A stretch of 34,965 bases of DNA from Microcystis aeruginosa LEGE 91341 (GTDB taxonomy: Bacteria; Cyanobacteriota; Cyanobacteriia; Cyanobacteriales; Microcystaceae). The notes below the pieces were generated by a model that ran no database searches, was not told where the DNA came from, and worked only from the letters and a program-made list of their open reading frames with translations. Location of the stretch: contig NZ_JADEXY010000031.1 of the NCBI RefSeq assembly GCF_015206885.1, forward strand, positions 1-34,965. The letters run 5' to 3'. Shown here piece by piece: positions 29,089 through 34,965 of the stretch (within the stretch, counting starts at the first letter, position 1; each line of letters starts with the position of its first letter). A program made the translations under genes and the position numbers.

Positions 29089-32046
29089 ATGATAGACACC
29101 TCCGAGAAAAACTTTGAAGCCACCATCGAAGCAAGCCTCCTCAACAGCGGCTACCAGCGCCGCAGCTCCAGAGATTATGATCGCTCACTTTGCCTCATAA
29201 GCGAAGATGTCCTTAACTTCATCCAAACCAGCCAACCTCAAGAGTGGCAGAAATTCCAAACCCAGTATGGTGACGACGCAAACACCCAACTCCTCAAACG
29301 GCTTGCCGAAGTCATCAAGAATCGGGGAACCTTAGAAGTATTAAGAAAAGGCATCAAAGCCAACGGCTGCCGCTTCCAACTCGCCTACTTCCAACCCTCC
29401 AACAGTCTCAATCCAGAAACCCAAAGACTCTACCAGACAAACTGCTTCAGTGTCCTTAGACAACTGTACTACAGCCAGAACAATCCCCTCAAAAGCATCG
29501 ATATTGTCCTCTTTCTTAACGGTTTACCCATCTTCACCGCCGAACTAAAAAACCGTTTTACAGGGCAAAACTTCCAACAAGCGATTAAACAATATCAAGA
29601 AGATCGAGATCCGAGAGAGCCACTCCTCAAGTTTGGCGTATGTCTGTCCCACTTTGCCGTTGACCCGGATCTGGTCTATGTCAGCACTCACCTCCAGGGC
29701 AATGAAACCCGCTTCCTACCCTTCAACCCCGGAAAGACCGGCGTAGCGGCAAACCCAGACCCAACCAAATTCCGCACCGCCTACCTGTGGGAGCAAATCT
29801 GGCGGCAGGATAGCTTCCTTGACCTAATCGAGAACTTTATCACCCTCCAGGAAAAAAAGGACGACAAGGACAGAAAAACAGGAGTAAAGAGCCTCATCTT
29901 TCCCCGCTACCATCAATTAGATGCCGTGCGCCGTTTGCTGGCCGATGCTAAGGCCGAAGGGACAGGAAAATCCTATCTCATCCAACACAGTGCCGGCAGT
30001 GGTAAGAGTAACTCAATAGCATGGCTGGCCCACGGACTGGCCAGCTTGCACGATGATCATAATACCTGCGTTTTTGACTCTATCATCGTCATCACCGACC
30101 GCCGTATATTGGATAAGCAACTACAGGCCACTATCCGCCAGTTTGAACGGCTCTCTGGGGTGGTGGAAAACATCGACAAAACCTCGCGGCAACTCAAAGA
30201 GGCCCTAGAGTCCGGGAAAAAGATCATCGTCACCACCCTGCAAAAATTCCCCGTCATCGTCGATCAGATCCAGTCCCTCTCCGGGCAGCGCTTCGCAGTA
30301 ATCGTCGATGAGGCCCATTCTTCCCAGACCGGAGAAAGTACCCAAAAACTCAAAAGCGTCCTGACTGCAACCAGCCTAGAAGCGGCCGCCGCCGAGGAAG
30401 GGGGAGAAGAGGAGGATTCAGAAGATCGAACCGTCGCCGAGGCAAAAAAACGGGGAAAAATTGCTAATTTGAGTTATTTTGCTTTTACCGCCACGCCGAA
30501 ACCCACAACCCTAGAAGTATTCGGCACCAGACAACCGGACGGCAGCTTTGCTCCCTTTAGCCTCTATTCCATGGCTCAGGCGATTGAGGAAGGCTTTATT
30601 CTCGACGTGCTGGAGAACTATACCACCTACAAGACCTATTTTAATCTGCTCAAAACCATCGAAGATGACCCCCACTATGATCGCGCCAGGACCGCCTCGC
30701 TGCTGCGCCACTTCGTCGATTTACACGAACACACCATTAAGCAGAAAGTCGCCATCATCGTCGAACACTTCCATGAGCAGGTGGCCGAACAGGTGCAAGG
30801 CAAAGCCAAGGCCATGATTGTCACGCGATCGCGTCTCCATGCCGTGCGGTACAAGTTGGCCCTAGACCGCTATCTCAAGGAAAAAGACTATCCCTATCAG
30901 TCCCTAGTCGCCTTTTCTGGGACAGTTAGAGACGGCGAAGACTTCACCGAAACCACCATGAATAGCACCTCCTCTGGTACTCATATCCCCGACAAAGCCA
31001 CCGCAGACACCTTTCAACAAGCTCCCTACCGCTTTCTCGTCGTTGCCAACAAATTCCAAACCGGTTTTGACCAACCCCTCCTAGGCGCGATGTACATCGA
31101 TAAGAAATTAGCCGGGGTTAACGCTGTCCAAACCCTCTCCCGTCTCAACCGCATCCACCCCCACAAAACCGGGACTCTGGTGCTGGACTTCGCCAACGAG
31201 GCCGATGAAATCGAAGCAGCTTTTAAAGACTACTACGACCGCACCATCTTGACGGAGGCCACCGACCCCAACCGGCTCTACGAAATCCAAGCACAGCTTG
31301 ACGACTATCACTTTTACCAAGATTCCGACATCGATAGGTTCGCGCAGATATTCTTTCACTCCCAGGGAACCCAGGCCAAGCTTCATGGCAGCCTCGACCC
31401 CGTACTCGATCGTTACCTAGAAGCTTCTGAGGAAGAAAAATTCGGTTTTCGCGGTAAAATCACAGAATTTATCCGACTTTATGGGTTTCTCTCTCAATTA
31501 CTCCCCATACCTGCTGCAGAATTAGAGAAGTTCTATCAGTTCTCCCGCCACTTAATCTGCAAACTTCCCACCTCCCCAGAGGGACTTCCCTTGCATATTC
31601 AACAAAGTATCGAACTAAATTCCTACCGCATCCAAGAAACCCACAGGGGCAAAATTGAACTAAAACGGAGTGTCAGGGAAACTCCTAGGGTTTATTCCCT
31701 AGGCAAGGGCCAACCTTCTGCCAAAAAGATAGAACCCCTCTCAAAAATTATTGAAGAAATTAATCGACGATTTGGTACTGATTTCAGTGAGGATGTTATC
31801 GAACACCTTGACACCAAACTGGATGACAGCGCACCTCTGAAAGCGAGCCTTAAGATCAATACTCTCGAAAATGTTAGACTTGCCTTTGATAACCTGGCAT
31901 CCGACATCATGCAGGACATGGTGGAAATCAACTTCAGCTTTTATAAAAAGTTCACTGACGACCTGGAATTTAAGGCCCTGCTCCTCGGTTTTCTCTTTAA
32001 TCGATTCCTGCAGCGATCGAATACTTCCGAAGCTAAGACAGACTAA
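29089..32046 (+). CDS. hsdR: Type I restriction-modification system, restriction/translocase subunit
   Basis: HsdR translocates DNA with an SF2 helicase motor and cuts at a distance. The 985-residue product from ATG 29089 has a PD-(D/E)XK nuclease domain with D138 (SIDIVLFLNG) and E152-x-K154 (AELKN). Motor motifs are Walker A HSAGSGKSN (300-308), DEAH (407-410), FTATPKP (466-472) and QTLSRLNRIH (681-690), followed by a C-terminal helical domain. All key residues are present, so it should be active. The frame is open 31 codons upstream from a GTG inside the IS200/IS605 relic, but that extension is relic sequence. No ribosome site precedes 29089, so how it is translated is unclear. The last codons overlap a 48-base duplicated block. 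Confidence 0.94.
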   Translation: MIDTSEKNFEATIEASLLNSGYQRRSSRDYDRSLCLISEDVLNFIQTSQPQEWQKFQTQYGDDANTQLLKRLAEVIKNRGTLEVLRKGIKANGCRFQLAYFQPSNSLNPETQRLYQTNCFSVLRQLYYSQNNPLKSIDIVLFLNGLPIFTAELKNRFTGQNFQQAIKQYQEDRDPREPLLKFGVCLSHFAVDPDLVYVSTHLQGNETRFLPFNPGKTGVAANPDPTKFRTAYLWEQIWRQDSFLDLIENFITLQEKKDDKDRKTGVKSLIFPRYHQLDAVRRLLADAKAEGTGKSYLIQHSAGSGKSNSIAWLAHGLASLHDDHNTCVFDSIIVITDRRILDKQLQATIRQFERLSGVVENIDKTSRQLKEALESGKKIIVTTLQKFPVIVDQIQSLSGQRFAVIVDEAHSSQTGESTQKLKSVLTATSLEAAAAEEGGEEEDSEDRTVAEAKKRGKIANLSYFAFTATPKPTTLEVFGTRQPDGSFAPFSLYSMAQAIEEGFILDVLENYTTYKTYFNLLKTIEDDPHYDRARTASLLRHFVDLHEHTIKQKVAIIVEHFHEQVAEQVQGKAKAMIVTRSRLHAVRYKLALDRYLKEKDYPYQSLVAFSGTVRDGEDFTETTMNSTSSGTHIPDKATADTFQQAPYRFLVVANKFQTGFDQPLLGAMYIDKKLAGVNAVQTLSRLNRIHPHKTGTLVLDFANEADEIEAAFKDYYDRTILTEATDPNRLYEIQAQLDDYHFYQDSDIDRFAQIFFHSQGTQAKLHGSLDPVLDRYLEASEEEKFGFRGKITEFIRLYGFLSQLLPIPAAELEKFYQFSRHLICKLPTSPEGLPLHIQQSIELNSYRIQETHRGKIELKRSVRETPRVYSLGKGQPSAKKIEPLSKIIEEINRRFGTDFSEDVIEHLDTKLDDSAPLKASLKINTLENVRLAFDNLASDIMQDMVEINFSFYKKFTDDLEFKALLLGFLFNRFLQRSNTSEAKTD

Positions 32047-32258
32047 GTTTAACATTCGATCGAACTTTGCCGCCGATCCCCCCTTAATCCCCCCTTGATA
32101 AGGGGGGTGCCGATCCCCCCTTAATCCCCCCTTGATAAGGGGGGTGCCGATCCCCCCTTAATCCCCCCTTAATAAGGGGGGCATCTGACGACTTTTAACA
32201 TCTACCTACTTAAGACAGACTAAGTTTAACATTCGATCGAACTTTGCCGCCGATCCCC
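32034..32258. repeat. 48-bp perfect direct repeat flanking a 37-bp tandem array
   Basis: A 48-base block starting TAAGACAGACTAAGTTTAAC is found at 32034-32081 and again, without a mismatch, at 32211-32258. The first copy includes the hsdR stop codon. Between and partly overlapping them are three 37-base units with C and G runs (starting 32074, 32111 and 32148) and a composite-element end CTACCTACTTAAG. This fills the 294-base gap between hsdR and ffh, apart from the ffh promoter region. Confidence 0.92.
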
Positions 32259-32340
32259 GACCAATGACAGGGTAAGAACGGGGGTCTTCCCCGGACATTT
32301 GAGATAAAATCGATCTAGTTAAAAATTTAATTCCGAAACT

Positions 32341-33777
32341 ATGTTCGACGCACTGGCCGACCGCTTAGAAGACGCATGGAAAAAATTACGAGGTCAAGAT
32401 AAAATCTCCTCGGCCAATATACAAGAAACCCTCAAAGAAGTCCGGCGGGCTTTATTAGAAGCAGATGTTAACCTACAGGTAGTCAAGGGATTTATTGCTG
32501 AGGTCGAAAAACAAGCCCTCGGCGCTGAAGTTATTTCCGGAGTCAATCCCGGCCAGCAATTTATCAAAATTGTCTATGATGAATTAGTTAAAATTATGGG
32601 GGAAAGTAACGTTCCCCTAGCTCAGGCCGATAAACCCCCCACCGTAATTTTAATGGCCGGGTTGCAAGGGACAGGAAAAACCACCGCCACCGCCAAATTA
32701 GCCCTATATCTCCGCAAACAGTCCAAAAGCTGCCTGATGGTGGCCACCGATGTTTACCGTCCGGCGGCCATTGACCAATTAATCACCCTCGGTAAACAGA
32801 TAAATGTTCCCGTCTTCGAGATGGGTTCTCAGGCTAATCCCGTCGATATCGCCCGTCAAGGTGTGGAAAAAGCCAAAGAATTGGGCGTAGATACGGTTAT
32901 CATCGACACCGCCGGTCGTTTGCAGATAGACACCCAGATGATGGGCGAACTAGCACAAATCAAGAAAATTGTCAACCCCGACGACACTTTATTAGTGGTG
33001 GATGCGATGACCGGTCAAGAAGCGGCCAGTCTTACCAACACTTTTCACCAACAAATCGGCATCACCGGGGCAATTCTTACCAAACTCGATGGCGATACTC
33101 GCGGTGGGGCTGCCCTATCAGTGCGGCAAATATCGGGACAACCGATTAAATTTGTTGGGGTTGGGGAAAAAGTCGAAGCTTTAGAGCCATTTTATCCCGA
33201 TCGCCTCGCCAGTCGCATCCTCAATATGGGTGATGTCCTGACCCTAGTGGAAAAAGCCCAGGAACAGTTAGACCTAGAAGACGCGGCCAAAATGCAGGCC
33301 AAGATTTTAGAGGCCAAGTTTGATTTTAATGACTTCCTCAAACAGATGCGGCTGTTAAAAAATATGGGTTCCCTGGGGGGAGTCCTCAAGTTAATCCCCG
33401 GTCTGGGCAAACTGAGCGGGACAGACATCGAAAAGGGCGAAAAAGAGTTAAAACGCACGGAAGCGATGATTAATTCCATGACCACGGAGGAACGCGCTAA
33501 CCCCGATTTATTGGCTAAGTCTCCTAATCGTCGTCGTCGCATTGCCAAAGGTTCGGGACATCCGGAAACAGAAGTGACCAAACTAATTGCTAATTTCACC
33601 AGAATGCGATCGATGATGCAACAGATGGGACGGGGACAAATGCCCGCTATGCCGGGGATGCCTGGGATGGGTGGCGGAATGTTTGGGGGTGGCAATCAAC
33701 CGGGGTTCCGAGGTCAAGGTGGCAGCCCGAAAAAACCGAAGAAAATCAAGAAAAAGAAAGGTTTTGGCGATTTATAG
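32341..33777 (+). CDS. ffh: Signal recognition particle protein Ffh
   Basis: Ffh binds the 4.5S-type SRP RNA and signal sequences and delivers ribosomes to FtsY at the membrane. The 478-residue product has the N domain (1-95), then the G domain with G1 GLQGTGKTT (107-115), G3 DTAGR (189-193) and G4 TKLDGD (247-252). The methionine-rich M domain follows (about 325-430, with MRLLKNMGSLGGVLKLIPGL and an RRRRIAKGSG RNA-binding region). The C-terminal tail is Gly/Met-rich and ends in lysines (KKPKKIKKKKGFGDL), which is common in cyanobacterial forms. It converges on thiL with only three bases between the stop codons. Confidence 0.97.
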   Translation: MFDALADRLEDAWKKLRGQDKISSANIQETLKEVRRALLEADVNLQVVKGFIAEVEKQALGAEVISGVNPGQQFIKIVYDELVKIMGESNVPLAQADKPPTVILMAGLQGTGKTTATAKLALYLRKQSKSCLMVATDVYRPAAIDQLITLGKQINVPVFEMGSQANPVDIARQGVEKAKELGVDTVIIDTAGRLQIDTQMMGELAQIKKIVNPDDTLLVVDAMTGQEAASLTNTFHQQIGITGAILTKLDGDTRGGAALSVRQISGQPIKFVGVGEKVEALEPFYPDRLASRILNMGDVLTLVEKAQEQLDLEDAAKMQAKILEAKFDFNDFLKQMRLLKNMGSLGGVLKLIPGLGKLSGTDIEKGEKELKRTEAMINSMTTEERANPDLLAKSPNRRRRIAKGSGHPETEVTKLIANFTRMRSMMQQMGRGQMPAMPGMPGMGGGMFGGGNQPGFRGQGGSPKKPKKIKKKKGFGDL

Positions 33778-33780
33778 AGG

Positions 33781-34749
33781 CTAAAAATGTTGAAATCCAG
33801 AGCTTAAACTGAGGTTTCTACCGCCGGCCAATTTTATCTCTTTTCCCCGGACAATTTGACCGATTATCGCCCCCTCTTCCCCCACTTTCTCCAGCAATTC
33901 TCTGGCACTGTCCGGGGGCAAACACAAAACTAACTCAAAGTCTTCACCGCCGTATAAAGCCCATTCTAGAGCTTTTTCGGCTCCTACATATTCTTTCAGG
34001 GTTGGATGCAGGGGAATCCTCTCGATTTCGGCACCAACCCCACTACAGCGACAAATTTGGATGATGGCATCTGCTAACCCGTCACTGCTATCCATGCCGG
34101 CGATGGGAAATTGCTTGACAATTTTTTGTAAATGTGGTATGCAATCGAGTCTCGGTCGCGGGCGTTGATGAGCTTGGATTAAGCACTTTTTTTGGGCGGA
34201 ATTTAAATTCCTCCCGGTTTCAGGGTGCAAGAGTAACTCTAATCCAGCCCGCGATAAACCGTGATAACCTGTAATAACGATACTATCGCCAACTTTGGCG
34301 TTAAAACGTCTAATTTCTTCATTTTTTGCCACTTGTCCCAGGGCAGTGATGCTGATGTTAATCTCCGTGCCCCGACAGACATCGCCACCAACGATCGCCG
34401 TCTGATATACTTGCAGACAAGAGCTAAGACCCCGATAGAGTCCTTCTAGCCAATCGATGGCTAGATTGGGAGTTAAAGCCAATCCTACCGTAATTCCCAG
34501 GGGTTCTGCCCCCATAGCCGCTAAATCCGATAAATTAGCCGCCGCCGCTCGCCAGCCCACATCTTCGGGAGAGGTGGTAAGATCGCTAAAGTGGACGTTA
34601 TTGACTAAAACATCAGTGGTGACAACGAGAGAGTAACCGTCTTTGAGGGATAAAATCGCCCCATCATCACCGATAATCTCCGCAGGACAATATTTTTGCA
34701 GAATCGGTAGCAATCCCTGTTCACCCAAGTCTTTAACGGTTAAATTCAT
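33781..34749 (-). CDS. thiL: Thiamine-monophosphate kinase (ThiL)
   Basis: ThiL phosphorylates thiamine monophosphate to the active cofactor thiamine diphosphate in the cytoplasm. The 322-residue product shows the ThiL/PurM-fold motifs: IGDDGAILSL near residues 22-31 for nucleotide and metal binding, TTDVLVNNVHF near 39-49, GGDVCRG near 120-126 and MDSSDGLADAI near 218-228. The length is usual. The stop lies three bases from the ffh stop, so transcripts from the two genes collide or overlap there. Upstream lies only the right-end repeat of the window, so the promoter must lie at or inside that repeat. Confidence 0.95.
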   Translation of the reverse strand: MNLTVKDLGEQGLLPILQKYCPAEIIGDDGAILSLKDGYSLVVTTDVLVNNVHFSDLTTSPEDVGWRAAAANLSDLAAMGAEPLGITVGLALTPNLAIDWLEGLYRGLSSCLQVYQTAIVGGDVCRGTEINISITALGQVAKNEEIRRFNAKVGDSIVITGYHGLSRAGLELLLHPETGRNLNSAQKKCLIQAHQRPRPRLDCIPHLQKIVKQFPIAGMDSSDGLADAIIQICRCSGVGAEIERIPLHPTLKEYVGAEKALEWALYGGEDFELVLCLPPDSARELLEKVGEEGAIIGQIVRGKEIKLAGGRNLSLSSGFQHF

Positions 34750-34798
34750 AATTTCTGGGAATTGAACGATGCAGCTTCTAAAAAGTCTTTAGTTAGGG

Positions 34799-34965
34799 TT
34801 TGCTGAATAAATCTAAAAACCTGATCCAACAAGGTTTTTAGACTTTTTTTCCCTCAAAAAGTGCCGACCTTTGGAGTGATTGGGGGGAAAATCCCTGGAC
34901 TTTTTCCCTGAAAATTAGGTAATTGGCCACCTCAAAACTGGTAAAACCCCACACCCCACTACCCC
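34799..34965. repeat. Dispersed repeat, right-end copy (inverted relative to 1-162)
   Basis: The reverse complement matches the left-end copy throughout, with scattered differences. A hairpin CTAAAAACC (34813-34821) / GGTTTTTAG (34833-34841), followed by a run of seven T, lies near its inner end and could end transcription read rightwards. The element begins about 50 bases upstream of the thiL start. Confidence 0.8.

Noticed and set aside
34813-34847. Hairpin plus T-run as a terminator of a gene in this window
   Set aside because: It reads rightwards, but the nearest gene (thiL) runs leftwards from it, so no gene here would use it; it belongs to the repeat.

Overview
The window reads as a bloom-forming cyanobacterium, most likely Microcystis. 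The evidence is the frequent HIP1 octamer GCGATCGC, the photosystem I gene psaM, the NDH-1 subunit gene ndhO, two Uma2-family nuclease genes, a tRNA-Leu without encoded CCA, and a very dense load of short dispersed repeats. Species assignment is inference; no search was run. Related repeats lie at the two extreme ends in inverted orientation, which suggests a contig that stops at repeat copies on both sides.

Left part (1-10000): pstB, a Ca2+/H+ antiporter and a CadD-like transporter run rightwards. A DCC-family protein and a TerC-family membrane protein run leftwards. psaM (30 residues, with a clear terminator), a small coiled-coil membrane protein and a THUMP RNA methyltransferase follow on the plus strand. 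Then come an ndhO-mdh pair and a transglutaminase-like protein on the minus strand.

Middle (10000-23000): a membrane-linked GTPase, a ParE-type toxin-antitoxin pair, a Crp-family regulator, a DUF29 protein, a zeta-toxin-like kinase with a small overlapping partner, and an AT-rich orphan membrane protein bracketed by repeats. After these lie a SpoU methyltransferase, tRNA-Leu(CAG), murA, a Uma2 nuclease, an Rpn-like protein, a SIMPL-domain secreted protein, an alpha/beta hydrolase and a small secreted protein.

Right part (23400-32050) is a defence locus. A type I restriction-modification system (hsdM, hsdS, hsdR) has been filled with accessory genes: a Uma2 nuclease, an antitoxin with a broken PIN toxin, and an intact antitoxin/PIN-toxin pair lie between hsdM and hsdS. 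An IS200/IS605-type relic keeps both hairpin ends and apparently a short tnpB tail, and lies directly before hsdR. Housekeeping ffh and thiL close the window in convergent orientation.

The repeats do more than sit between genes. One appears to supply the stop codon of the SpoU methyltransferase, one the proposed start of the orphan membrane protein, one the C-terminus of a Uma2 protein, and one an internal peptide in the CadD-like transporter. The most interesting points are the composite restriction/toxin-antitoxin locus with its tnpB-less relic and the repeat-bracketed membrane gene.
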